A program made the translations under genes and the position numbers. The notes under the pieces were generated by a model. It was not told the DNA's origin. It did no database searches and saw nothing but the letters and a program-made list of their open reading frames with translations. 64,000 bases of DNA from Nectonema munidae (lineage: Eukaryota; Nematomorpha; Nectonematoida; Nectonematidae): assembly GCA_030549495.1 (NCBI GenBank), contig JAUIRK010000643.1, positions 558,001 through 622,000 on the forward strand, written 5' to 3'. The first letter of the stretch is position 1; each line of letters begins with the position of its first letter. This document shows positions 34,873 to 47,300 of this stretch, piece by piece.

Positions 34873-34880
34873 TTTTTATA
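34873..34880 (-). promoter_or_regulatory. TATA box of the 7TM receptor gene
   Basis: The minus strand reads CGCTTATAAAAAGACG, with the TATAAAAA ending 34 bases before the ATG. Transcription about 30 bases downstream would start near TCTCAACTCA, leaving a leader of only about 10 bases. Confidence 0.5.
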
Positions 34881-34899
34881 AGCGCCACGATGTTATGTG

Positions 34900-35575
34900 A
34901 AGAAAGTGGTTGCGCTCTCTTGCCAAATTAGCATTGATTCCCCCGTAATTAATATTTAATCGTATAGAATAGAGCAAAGTGTCAGGTTAATTAAAGAGCT
35001 TTCCTCTCAAGCTATTACTGCCGACCTTGACATATTATAGAAATACTCACGATGAAGTCCTTGAATCTCATTTAAGAAATGAGGATGCTTTGGTTTTAAC
35101 TAAAAGAACAAACCCAATATTTAGCGATGTATATATTATAGCCCACTTTTATTACGAGTGCTTTTGGTTTGTGCTTGCGCTAATTGAAGACTACACATTT
35201 CATTTCCTCATCATTTTAATTTTGGCACAATGTCTTTCCATGAAGTCGATTTCTGAAAAGAGTTGGTGATGGAGCGAAGAAAAAAGTGAAATTCCAACTC
35301 TAAATGCAAGATCAGTCTTGTCTCTCTATATTTCTCTATATTTTTATCTATATTTTTTAATTAATTTATGGATTAATCATCTTTATCCATAGGTATTCAT
35401 TTTATTAAATGTTGGAGTTTTTTTATCACGATTTCTTAGAATAGGTGGCAATGTTTTTATACTTTGCTTAAAATTTTTGTTAATAAAACTTTTGCTACTA
35501 AAACTTTGTTAATAAACTTTTTTTAAATTTTTGTTAAATTTATTGCATATAACTTAGGTAATTGATATAAATTTA
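34900..35575. other. Intergenic sequence upstream of the receptor
   Basis: Contains an 80-codon + strand frame from 35027 without recognisable pattern. Otherwise AT-rich. Confidence 0.3.
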
Positions 35576-35579
35576 AGGT

Positions 35580-36315
35580 TTGTAGCAAATTTTCTTCCAA
35601 ACATTTTAAACTTTCAATTTCTACTTAAATTGGGCCAAATTTAAATCCACGACTTCATACCTGTCATTTCATTGACCCAAGTATTAAATATATTTTCAAA
35701 TAATTTACTTTATTAACGAAACATATGTGTAGGTAGAATATGAAGATTATTATATAAGATGATTCCTTTTTTCTGTGTTACTAATCTAGTTTAAAATTTT
35801 AAGCAACAATGCATTTCAGTACAGAGTAATCAATCGACTTAACGAATTCATTTGATAAGAACAAGGCGTGTTGATACTTGTTGAGTTGAGAGGTTGAGAA
35901 AAATCGTTTTGCCCTTGGTCAATATTGTATCGGATAGCGGGCTAGTCAAATAATAGAGTGTTTGATAAACGAGGTCTGACTGTTTTACCAATAAGTCTTT
36001 TAGTGCAAGCCTTTTAATATCGTCTTCATAAGACAGAGACATTTTTGACCTTCGAAAACGAAAAATTGAATCAGGTCAAACAAGAATTGTGTTCTCTAAA
36101 GATTTACTAATGAGATCATTTTTAGAATCATGGTGAAAACTTTCACTTGGTTAAAGTATAACATCTAACGATACGGCTTTTCAAATACGCATTCAGTTGT
36201 TTCCATACTAGAACATCCAAATCTCAAAGGGCATTTGTTACCATGGGTTCGTGAATTGGTAAAAAGTAATAAGTTGGCATAAAGTCTTTATTACATGCGA
36301 TGAGTAGTGATCACT
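35580..36315 (+). repeat. Interspersed repeat R2, copy 2
   Basis: Same orientation and block order as 25560-26215 (for example TCTGTGTTACTAATCTAG, AAGCAACAATGCATTTCAGT, GAGGTCTGACTGT, CGATGAGTAGTGATC). Confidence 0.6.
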
Positions 36316-36739
36316 GTCTCTCCACGTCGTAATGCGAAAGTCTTGAACAAAAAATCTGGCGTAACCTATAGTATTCATCCAATTTTAGATCATGCTTGCC
36401 ATCAATTTTCATCAAAAACCGTATCTATATTTGAAAATTTTCTGAATTTGAAATATTCTATCGCTGGCATAATGAAATTGCTGATTTATCGAACTATACA
36501 AAATAGCATGAATCTATCACGCATTTGATATATCTATAAAACCCACCTTCAAAGACATGATAAGTTTATCAAAAGCTATAAATCTCCAAATGGTTTACGA
36601 TCACGTGAAGAATATGTTATAGCTTAAAGCGTTATTCATGTGATTAGAGACGAAATGGGGCATGTTCTCAATCCTAATAGGTAAGTATAAATAAAGAAAA
36701 TATATTATAATTATTTATATATATCTCCCTGGAGGTCTT

Positions 36740-37200
36740 GCCAGACTTCTGGCATTTCCAACCTGTATACTAAGATGGTTTCTATTCCATGTACAATTGA
36801 CTAGGGAGACAATGTTCAGCTTTCTGTTCATATTTTGCTAGATGTACAGAATTGATATACCTCATACGATGTTACAAAAGTTTTTTGCATGATTTTAAAT
36901 AATATATTTGTCAAATAATAAAATAAAATTCCGTAATCAAAGAATCGTAAATGTTCAAATCAAAAAATATTTATTCTTTTTAAGTATATCGTTGGCTCCC
37001 CTTACTTTTAGTTTCGTATATGCATAATTTGATAAAAAAAAATTAGAAACTATGTTTAACTTTCTATTCTAAAAGTAACCGGAGACAACGATATATTTAA
37101 AAAGAATAAATATTTTTTGATTTAAACATTTTTCGATTCTTTGATTACAGAATTTATTTTGATTATTTGACAAATATATTATTTAAAATAACTTTTCCTG
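36740..37200 (+). mobile_element. Foldback element FB1, copy 1
   Basis: The arms at about 36882-36995 and 37070-37192 are complementary. The left arm has TATTTGTCAAATAAT, AATCAAAGAATCG and ATATTTATTCTTTTTAA; the right arm has the complements in reverse order. The outer left part (GATGGTTTCTATTCCATGTA, ACAATGTTCAGCTTTCTG) also matches the second copy at 51750-52190 in inverted orientation. Confidence 0.75.
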
Positions 37201-40200
37201 TGCCACGCTGATGCTCAAAGGGTTAAAGTATACAATTTATAAATTATTGTTAAAATAAACGAAATTGGTCAAAATTATTTTCCCACAGCATTTACCTATT
37301 GAAAAATTGATCTTTTTTTAATTTACCTCCCACTCTTTGAGTGCGAGCATGACAGCAGTGTTACAAGAAATTAAAATGGTTTACGAAATGCCAGGGAAAC
37401 GAAAAACAGACTATTAGGATTAATCTTTTCTCCTTTTTTGAATAAAGTAGATTAAATTATAGAAATCAATAAATTTTATTGCTACCATATGTTGTTTCGA
37501 TTTTTAACCAGAAATTTGATTATTTCTTTTATTAGAAATTTGATAATTTATCCAATTTGATAAATTTGATCCTAATTTTATAACGTATACATTAATACGT
37601 TATAGTTATACGTCATAAAATTTGGATTCACAAGAAAAAAGTTAACTAAATTTATTGATTTCTATAAAAACATTTTATCCCAAAAAACAAAAAAGATTAA
37701 TCCTAATAGTCTGCTTTATTTTTCACTGGCATTTCATATACGCCTTAAGAATTCAAAACTAGATAAAAAGCCAAAATCATTTAATTACAAAGAAAATAGC
37801 AATAGGCTTGCCTGCCATTTATATCTTATGCTTCTTTGTTTCTAAAGAAGACTTTGTGCCAGACATTAAATACTTACTTGCATGATTTTGCGCAGACGCG
37901 CGTGTGGGTGTGTGTGTCAAAAATGGCATTTCATGTAGACATAGAGAGAGAGACTTCAAGTAGCATAAAATTAATATCATTCTCACAGCTTCATTTTTTT
38001 AATCATCGCTCTTCTACTCCCTTTCTTCCATTTCCTTCTAATTTTGATGTTTCAAAATGAAAATCATGAAATAAAGTGCTTTTTTTTCATGAATAATTTC
38101 CTTTTTCTTACTCATCGAAGTAAGTAATTATTATTATGTTAATTGAAGGCGTAGACTACTTAAAATTCTTTAGGTTCACACGATATACTTGCTCATAGAC
38201 AGAAAGGAACTGCAAGTGATTTGCATATATTCCAACTAACAGAATTGTCTAAAAAGTGTCAATTGTCTGATTTGCCCTGAAAGCTTTAAAAGAGAAAAAT
38301 ATCGAAGTAATTAACTCTTGGTCAGACTAGTATGACACCGATGTTCCAAGAAATGAAAATTGTCTACTCTAGATATATAAAATTTATTAAAAAAGTAGGT
38401 AGACAAATATTCTGTAAAATTTTAGTACTTATAAGGTAAAATAAAATCCTTATAAATATACAAAAAAAACTTTCCTCCCTTTCTAGAAGGTGATTCTTTC
38501 AGACCCATTGGAAACCAGAGAACCAGAAAACAAAAATCGTCTGTTTTAGGCTTTTGTTCATTCAAAAGGAAAAACAGGCCTTTAAATTTGAAAATTAAAT
38601 CCTCAAGAAGTTATGTATGATGTTTAGATATCTAAAAGTTGCTATCCATATTTTTCTTACTTGTCTGATATTTATAAATAAAAAACCAGGCGCTATAGGA
38701 GTATCTTACTAATAACAGAGGAAAAATGTTCCAGATAACAAAATGCCATAAATTGCAAGAAAACAATGTCTTATTTGGCAGTTGAGCACTTCAGGATATC
38801 CAAACATGATTTTACCTCTAAAAACCTTTTTGAATTTGGTGATTGAAGAAAAACTTTCACCAATTATGTGTTGGTAATTTTGGTGAAACGCAGGTATTTT
38901 GTATCTTACTGATTGATGAGAGAGTTTAAGCATGTATGAAGATTTTACTAATCTTGAAACACACATGACGTATTGGCCTAGACAAGACAGAATGACACAT
39001 CAAATCAAATATATAAATGCAAAACCGTTTTGCGCTTACACGACCTCCCACGGATGTGAAAAATGGCGCATAATTGACGCACCCTTTAAATCGCCCCCTA
39101 ACACGCAGTTACCACCCACAAAATGCTGGATTACCTCTCATTTCACGTAATCTCTTCCTCGTATTTCCACCGTCTTATTTCATGGTAATATTTTGTAATG
39201 TGAAAATATAAAAGTTCAAAAGAGTACGTTCCTATATTTTATTAAAATTTTGGGATCAAGCTTATATGGCGCTCCAAGGCAATAGTTCCAGTGGCTCACC
39301 TGAAAAAAGTTCAAGTGCCTGTCAGCGATAAAAATTTCACGACCTCCTTAGGTACTATATCTTTTGTGTTCACTACGTGAACTCAATTGTATTTTATCAT
39401 CAGAGAAATTTTAAATACCATTTTAAAGGAATAATAATCCAACAAAATTGATGATAGGTGTTAAATGATACCAATAAAGCAACATTTTTGTATTTTACTA
39501 TGAGAAGCGTTTTCATTGACAGCGTCAAAATTCATCTCCATAAGATGGTATAGCAATTTTTATGATTTGTTTTAAAAAAAAATTATACAATAAAATGGGT
39601 TTAATGATAAAAAATTATGTTATTACTTGACCCAAAATTTGTATTTTAAAAAGAATATTACAAGATATTAAAAAAGAAATTGTGTTAAAATGTTGAAGGA
39701 AATTATACCCTATTCCGCCGCCTAAGATGGTACTTTTGCAAAGTAGGTTCTGGGAGGAGCACAGAGTTTTCGCAAAAGAGTGATTGAGTTTCAGTGGAAA
39801 AATTCAGAGTATAAACTTCAATAAACGCATAATGAAAGTTAATGAATAACTTCTAAAAAAAGTTGCCAACTAATGCAGATTGCTCTATTATATGATAACG
39901 TTTGTCCATAGCCGCCTATGAAATATTAAGTTTAGAACGCAATATGAAAGTAAAGAAAAATTAATCACATTACGCACGATGATATAAAATATCAGAACGT
40001 TGATTTCTGAACAAAAAATATTTCTGAATCGTCTGGAAAAATTTGAAAAACCCTTGTTATTGTTAAATTTCAAAAAGAAAGCGTGGTTTTTGATTTTGAT
40101 ATTGTATGAGATCCCCTGCATTTCGCTGACAATAATAGTGATCAATACGACTGTTCAATGAAGGTCATAATTTCTAACTCAGACTTCTCCTCAAAACCTG

Positions 40201-40940
40201 GCCAAAATCTCAAAAATTTCTAAAATAAGCATTCGCACCTACACTTATATTTGAAACTTTTTAGCCCATGGGATCTACATGTCTCAATATTACTTTTGAA
40301 CTTCGAATTTTTAGCACTCCTAAGTTCATCATTCTTTTCTTCAATACAATAATTGTTTAAATTTCAATCACGTTTGCTAAATTTTGATCACCAAATATAA
40401 TTTCGTTCTAATTTTGCAAGAAGCTTTTGCATGGCGCATATGGTTCATATGTGCGTTAAATTTAATCCGCTCCAAAACGGCCTCATCATTAACTGTTGTG
40501 CTAAGCAAATATTTTTGGAATAATGAATTACCCTTACCACAATTTTTTACAACGTGAATATGCCGAAATTTAATCTTCAAAGTTGACATTTTCGGAAAAA
40601 TTATTAATATATGTATATTATATATATTTTCACACGGGTGTAGATTGTTCATTGTTTATATTGTACAAGTGCACACTGCACAGCAAACTTCACCTTACTT
40701 TTCTTTACTTCACTTACAAGCCTTTCCCAGTTATCACTATTCGCCTCCAGCCTTTTAACCACAACGGTCTTCCCTCCAAATAACTTCCTTTTTCAATTTG
40801 TATTTCCTATTTTCACAATGAACGTCTTGGTACTTTTTTTAGATTTCTTTCATCAAAGCTGTGATTTTACAAGAACGTGCTCTTATTTTTGCTTGACATA
40901 TATGAATTATAACTGTTCATGTATGATGATGATTACTTTT
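37200..40940. other. AT-rich intergenic stretch
   Basis: No gene recognised. At 37380-37460 and about 37690-37730 the words CCAGGGAAACGAAAAACAGA / GAAAAATAAAGCAGAC and a TAGGATTAATC / GATTAATCCTA pair form another imperfect inverted repeat of about 350 bases. Near 37895-37955 a GTGTGGGTGTGTGTG run and GAGAGAGAGA look promoter-like but are unsupported. Near 39040-39120 there is a slightly GC-richer patch. Confidence 0.35.
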
Positions 40941-40944
40941 TAGT

Positions 40945-41035
40945 ATAATGGGCGAAAAATTTCAAAAATCTGGGTCCGCGGGCGAAGCACAAATACCAAC
41001 TCTTGAAGATGTGTAAATCATGCATGTAACACCTA
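40945..41035 (+). repeat. Short interspersed repeat R3, copy 1
   Basis: AAAAATTTCAAAAATC, GGTCCG-GGGCG and CACAAATACCAACTCTT are shared in order with 52665-52750. Confidence 0.6.
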
Positions 41036-41173
41036 GAGTAGTGATGGGAGGATTAATCAAATCATGCAAGGTTTCATTAGTACCTTTCGATACATCAGCG
41101 CCGATTCTAAATTAAGAGTTATATCAGTATGCGGGCGCTATAAAAAACGATCGCGGCCGCAATTTGCTCTCCA

Positions 41174-41188
41174 GGGGGGGGGGGGGGG
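41174..41188. repeat. Poly-G tract
   Basis: An uninterrupted G run, probably hard to sequence correctly. Confidence 0.8.
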
Positions 41189-41189
41189 T

Positions 41190-42975
41190 TGGTTTCCCAG
41201 CCCTGATATATGATAACTACCACAAGTACCACATCTGGGTCTGGAGAGCGACCGCCCTGCGTATATTTTTTTCCTGTACAGATGTAATAGCTTTCAAATA
41301 TATTCTTTTCATTTTTCATTTTAATACAATTTACAAAAATTCATTTTGCTTGAAGAAGTCCACACTTAAATCAAATTTCGATGCGAACAATGAATACCTT
41401 GCTGAAAATTTTTTAGAGTAATAAAATATTTTTTCTTCAAATTTGTCTTTTTTTTTAATTTTTAAATGAAAAAGGAAATTCCTTTAGCTATGGAAGTATT
41501 ACAAGATTTCACAAATGTAAAGTATACGTTTCCTATGGTTGATGCGGAGCTGGTCTCTCCTATATTCTCTATGTATTATGATACAAAATATAAATGTAAA
41601 TATGTATGCAACTAAATACAGTGGAATGATCCATTATAGCAACGCATAATGTCACAATGATATTAAACCCTTTGCCTTAATCTCTTCTACAGCGTATATG
41701 GAAAATTTAATATTAAAATAAGGATGGAATAAATTACTGTATTTTTTGTTTCAATAAATTATTCTTCATTGAAACAATTTCAACGCAAACGCTATCAAAT
41801 AATATATACAATATACATACATCTATATTATTATAATTATTCAGACTATATATAGATGGATGGATAATGTTAAACATTTATTCAAAGTACTCTTATCTTT
41901 AATTAATAGGCGTCAAATAAGATGTATAAAATGTTTTGTTGAAGTTTTCTCCTATTTCTTAATTCATAGTGATGGATATGATGGGTAAGGAATAAATTTC
42001 ATACTTGGTGTGGTCACTACAAGCAGTCTAATCAGGATTTTATCATTTGGGAAGAATTGAAACTGGCCATTTTACACAGGCATGCTTTTAGTAGAGGTTT
42101 TTGTTATAGCAACTTTGGCTATAATGAACATTTCTTTCAACAATCGAATTTGGCCCAGACTTATTAGGGGCAATCAACCGGAGATCATACTTTTTTCAAA
42201 TAAATACCGGTTATGCCGGTTTGTAAGTTGACCTTTGGGCAACTTAATTTTGCCATTGAAAATTACCCTTTATTTCTTGTAAAAAAATGTTTTTTTGCAC
42301 TTAAAATTTTGAATATTCTATTTTTTTGTTTTTCTCAAGTAAATTAGTTATACAAGCTTTAATTTGATCTTTAAAAAATGATATTTTTGCTGATTTACAG
42401 CATAACTAACTTTTTTTAAAACTGGTGCGAATTATACAGCAAATTATATTAAATGTTACATTTTTTTTTATTAAAAGTAGGGTTAGGGTTAGACATCGGC
42501 CTATAAGGTATATACAAATATTAAATTCACACAGATATTAGTAGTCAATAAATACAAATTAACTGAATTATAATATGTATTCAGGCTCACTAGCTAAATA
42601 TGAAAAGTAGACAAATTTATTTATCGCACATAAGTTCCACAGACCAGAGCGATGCATTGTTCAAATTATTCGAAGAATGGGGGTTTGGGTTCGAATTTTT
42701 TTTAATTGTATTTACCCTAAAAATTGCATATCAATAAATATTCATTTTTTATATTTAAAACCTAAAAATTTTTTTTTAAATACACACTTTTTTAGAGCAA
42801 ATTTATGTTTTTTAAATGTCTATTCATAAAACATAAAATATATTATCAATATATAAAAATAAGAGAAATACTTATTGCATGTTTTAGTATACACATCGCA
42901 ACTTTTATAATCATTTCAAATATAAATAATGATTTGTTATTTTATGCTAACTACTCAACTTTTAATAATTATTTT
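41190..42975. other. AT-rich spacer with possible pogo-type ends
   Basis: TACAGTGGAATGATCCATTA at about 41619 followed by TAGCAACGC looks like a terminal repeat of a pogo/Tigger relative; TTATAGCAACTTTGGCTATA at 42112 may be its internal mirror. Nothing else was recognised. Confidence 0.3.
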
Positions 42976-42977
42976 AA

Positions 42978-43050
42978 TTCGGCAGATGGCCTAGTGGTAG
43001 AAGCGTTGGGTCTCTAGATGGTCTGGGTTCGATTCCCGATCGTGACTATT
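42978..43050 (+). repeat. tRNA-like sequence (SINE head or tRNA pseudogene)
   Basis: TGGCCTAGTGG matches the pol III A box and GGGTTCGATTCCC the B box at tRNA spacing. The would-be acceptor ends do not pair, so it is not a functional tRNA gene. Confidence 0.55.
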
Positions 43051-44263
43051 CGTCTGTCCAGCTATGGAAGATTATTATTCTCTTGTATATATATATATTA
43101 TTGCCAGGCTTGTAATAATTGAAATGGGATCGTTTAATCAAATAAAACTATTTAAAATGAGATTTAAATGATAAAGAAAATGAGAAAGGCAAAATGCATA
43201 AAATCAAGTGAAGTTATGCTTCAAGAAAAGAATATATTCAAGTCCAAAAATTCATTTAAAAGCTTTTGAAACACGGAAAACACCATTCTTCCACTTTTAT
43301 ACCCTTTGCTTGCGTCATTTTTTCTAAAGGAAAAAATAGTGTTCACTCTTTCTACATATAAGAAAAAGCTGCGAATCACAGATTGCTTGTTTCGTTTTGA
43401 AATTATTGTAAAATGCGATTGCTTACGATTACGATAAATGAGTGGCTAAAGACAGAAATTTCAAGGAAAAATATTTTTATTATAATTCGGAAAAGAGTCA
43501 ATTTTTTCTTTAAATGTGATTTTTTTTAAATTTAAAGTCTATTTTTTTATATTTTTTTTAGGTCAAATTGTTAGCATGTGAAGTATACTTTTTTTGTCCG
43601 TTATAATGAATTCCCCTATAAAAAGATTTCATCTGTCCTTTCAAAACTAGCAATTTCTTTAAAAGAACTATCGTAACAAATTTCCATAACACATTCTTTT
43701 GATTTTAAAATATGTAGCAATAAAAATATTTTTTTCCAAATTTGTTTTAATAAAAATTTTTTTTATTTATTGCATAGAATAAATAGAAATTGAAGTTATT
43801 CCACTCAAATGCGCTTTGATCAATTCTAAAAAAGGTCAAACAAATAGAATTTATATTAAATAGTTGATTATAAGGAAACTTTATTTCAAGGTATACGCAA
43901 TAACTTTTCTTTTAAAAAATTGGTCCTCAAAGGGTTAAACGAAATACGTCCTTATAAATTCGTTATATCTCTTTTGCACTTTTTTATATTTTGATTTCTT
44001 TATAATCTATAGAAGCATATATCAATAAGAAATAGCTTGCTTTCACAACTTTGTTTCTTGTGCGTTTTTGTCCTCCTCAGTTGGAAGAGGCTTTAAGTGC
44101 CAATCAAATTCACTTAAACGCGAACATCCGATTCTCATTTAGTATTTTTTTAATAATGATAATTGTTATTCCGTGTTGTACCTACTTATCAATTTTGTCT
44201 TTAGATGAATTTTGGCACTTTGATTTTTGTTTTAATCGCAATTAATCCCTCTCACTTCTTCAG
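43051..44263. other. Spacer upstream of the first Sulf exon found
   Basis: AT-rich. A TGGTCCTCAAAGGGTTAAAC at 43920 resembles the right end of the TTAA family at 56681-56809, without a matching left end. Confidence 0.35.
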
Positions 44264-44313
44264 AAGGCCAAATATCATCCTAATCATAACGGATGACCAA
44301 GATGTCCTTCTTG
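44264..44313 (+). CDS. Sulf1: Sulf exon A: metal-binding TDDQD
   Basis: A strong pyrimidine tract and acceptor (CCCTCTCACTTCTTCAG) precede [16 protein letters not shown]. The two aspartates bind the catalytic calcium. The donor G|GTAAGA leaves one base of a glycine codon, completed by the GT at 46827. An alternative is that translation starts at the ATG at 44205, giving the hydrophobic leader MNFGTLIFVLIAINPSHFF, which resembles a short signal peptide. That ATG itself follows a CTTTAG acceptor-like site. Confidence 0.85.
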
Positions 44314-47300
44314 GTAAGAGTTTCTATTCAATCGTTCTCAGTGAACTGCTTTCAAACATAAAAGCTAAAGTTTTGTCCTATTTTTAATTATAATATTAAA
44401 AAACATTTCCACATGTTTATTACAGTGTTTTGGAATTGAATCGGTCGGGAGCGCGAAAATTTGTTAACTCGGAACACGCGCTAGAAATAAGCTGTTTTAA
44501 AATCAATGTCTATTGAATATCACTAAGAATTACTTTTCCTTTTAAAAGTTCATATAACCAATTACATTCGAGTAAAATTTATTTTGCGAACCAATAGAAT
44601 GTGAAATCTCTTATAATAAGATTAGACGATGGACTACATTTTTTTCGCACCATTTAAAAGCCAGATTCTTGAAAACGAATCGTCTACTTATCCTTTTCAA
44701 TGGGTTTTATATACTTGAATGCAGATGATTTTAATTTTATGCGGGAATGATTTCCATCAGTGATGGCCTACTTTACGGTTCGAAAAGAAGTGTTGTATTT
44801 TCAAACCTCACTTTGTATTGTAAAATCGTATCGGAATAAAAAATACGATATTTAAAAGAGGTATCGAAATTTTGGAAAAAAAATCGAAACGCAATAAAGT
44901 AATTAAACACGATGAAAAAAAGTTTATTTCATCTTTTTTACCTTTCGAATAAATATTTCCAATATTATTTTTAGTACAATCACTGCCTATTAATATTATG
45001 TTTTTTAATTTTTATTTTATATATATTATTCATTTAAAGAGACTCTTTAGGAAATTAGGGGCGCGAGTAAGGTTGGTTAGGTACTGGATTTCGAAAACTC
45101 AACGTCTTGGGTTCGATCCCGCATCAAGCCTACTTTCTCATAGTTCGATACAAGCGGGGCAAATTTTGCCTTCTCGATGAAAACGCCCCACAAAAAAATT
45201 GACTCAAAAAAATGAGTTAGCAAAATTGAAAAACATTAAATTGGGTATATATATATATAATGTTAAATAACAAATTCATTTAAAATTAATTAAATCTATC
45301 ACTTAAAACATATTTCAGATCAGAAAAATTCATAACTTCTAAATGCAAAAAACAGTTTAAATAAATACTTTTCTCTTGTATATAAAATTAAATAAAAAAA
45401 ATTAGTTTGGTAATCAATATTTCGTATAATTAAACTTTATATCACTGATATATGTATAATGATATAGGATATTCTTAGTTTAACAAGAAAGCTTAACAAG
45501 TTTAGATTAATTTTAATCTAATAAATTAAAATTATTAGATTTTAACAAACAAATCACAAAGCCTTATTGACTGGAATATGATACCACTCAAGTAACGAGT
45601 TTGAACTTGATACACACAGGATGGATGGAAAAAACGTTCCTAAGATCGAATTCGTATCGAACTTCGATAATTTTCTTAGTTTAGTCTTAGCAATTTGGGA
45701 TCCTATTTTTTTTTCAAAAAAAGTTATCGTATTGTACCGTAATTACAGTATTTAGTTTCTCTAACAATAATAAAAATGTAATTACAGTATTATCTTTTTA
45801 TTTTAAAGAGTAAAAATTCAATTAAGATTTTTTAACGCCATCTCTATGAAAAAATAATTGAAAAAGTGTTTTTCTTTTATCATCGTTTTGTTTTTAGAGT
45901 TAATTAGCTATTTTTTTTTATATTTTTTTGAAAGAATACTATAGAAATGAAATTTTCGTTTAACTTTCGAGACTGATTTCTTTGACACTTTTTAGGCAAA
46001 ATCCGTTTGAAAAACTTGGGTGTAAAAATGCCTAGAGTCCGTAAAGCGAAGGTTAAAGGGCTAAAAAAATAACTTTTATAATTCCCAGCACGATAAGATA
46101 ACGCACAATCACTTTCTATTGTACATGTAAAATATCATCTTAAATCAGCCATGTCCAAAAAGAAATCGTAGGCGGTTGTGGAGAAACTAGAATTCGTCGC
46201 CCAGCTCACAAAACTTCTCAATTACTTCCAGAAACAATGTAAATTTGTAGGAGTTCTTTCAAGACTAATTAAACACTTTTAAAATAAATTATGTTTCCTA
46301 TTGTTTTTGCTTAATTTGTATACTTGCAGATCAGAGATGGATTTAGGTATAGAAAAGCAACTATAGAACCAATTATAGCGCGATTGCATTCTTTCTATCC
46401 CAACAATAAATATTATATCTGTTTTTTTGCTACATTTAAACATTGAAAATTTTAATATTAAGTTTGAGAACTGAAACTCTGTAGTAGTAATAATGAAACA
46501 TTTTTGTGCAATTTATTAACCTCGCGAATTCGTTAAAATAAAAAATTTAGTACATATTGATTTTGTAATACGTATACTTGCAAAGAAATCTTTTTTAAAT
46601 TCTATTTACTCTAAAAAATTCATTTTTCATATTTTGCATAAAATTAAAATAAAATTTTTTTTAAATATTTGTACATGCCAAACTTTTCCTTTGAAGCCAA
46701 ATGAACGCTACTTTTAGATTGATAAGATTAATTTCCAATATTTTCATAAACGATCGCTAAAACACTACTGAATGTCGATCTCTGGTTGAGAGTTGAAAAG
46801 CTGGCTGACATCATTCCTTGTTTTAGGTTCAATCGATTACATGCCACACCTGCAAAAGATCTTCATGAAAGAGGGAGCATCTTTTGTCAATGGCTTCGTA
46901 ACCACTCCCATCTGCTGTCCATCACGCACATCAATCCTGACTGGGCTGTACTCACACAATCACAATGTGAGAACGAATAATGGCAACTGTTCCTCCAAGC
47001 ACTGGCGCAACACATACGAAAAAGCAACATTTGGCAAATACCTTTACGATTCAGGTTATATCACGGGTAAGATTAAAAAATTCCTATATTTTACTTTTCT
47101 TCCTCGCATCCAAAAAATTGTTTCACCACTTTTTTGCCATTTTTTCGAAGTTTTTAACCTGGGCTCTACGAATGTTGCTGTGAAAGTCTGTGATTTTTGG
47201 TCTTGATCTTTCTTTTAACGATATATTTTTATATGATAGTATAAATAATAAAGTAGCTTGTTGTGTAGTTCGCTCTCTAGTTAATTTGTTATATTATTAC

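Noticed and set aside
36307-36690. Possible exon ending LNPNR with a strong AGGTAAGTA donor
   Set aside because: Stops interrupt the frame before the donor and no acceptor or family was recognised.
42978-43050. Functional tRNA gene
   Set aside because: A and B boxes are present, but the acceptor strands do not pair and the T-stem has mismatches; SINE head or pseudogene is more likely.
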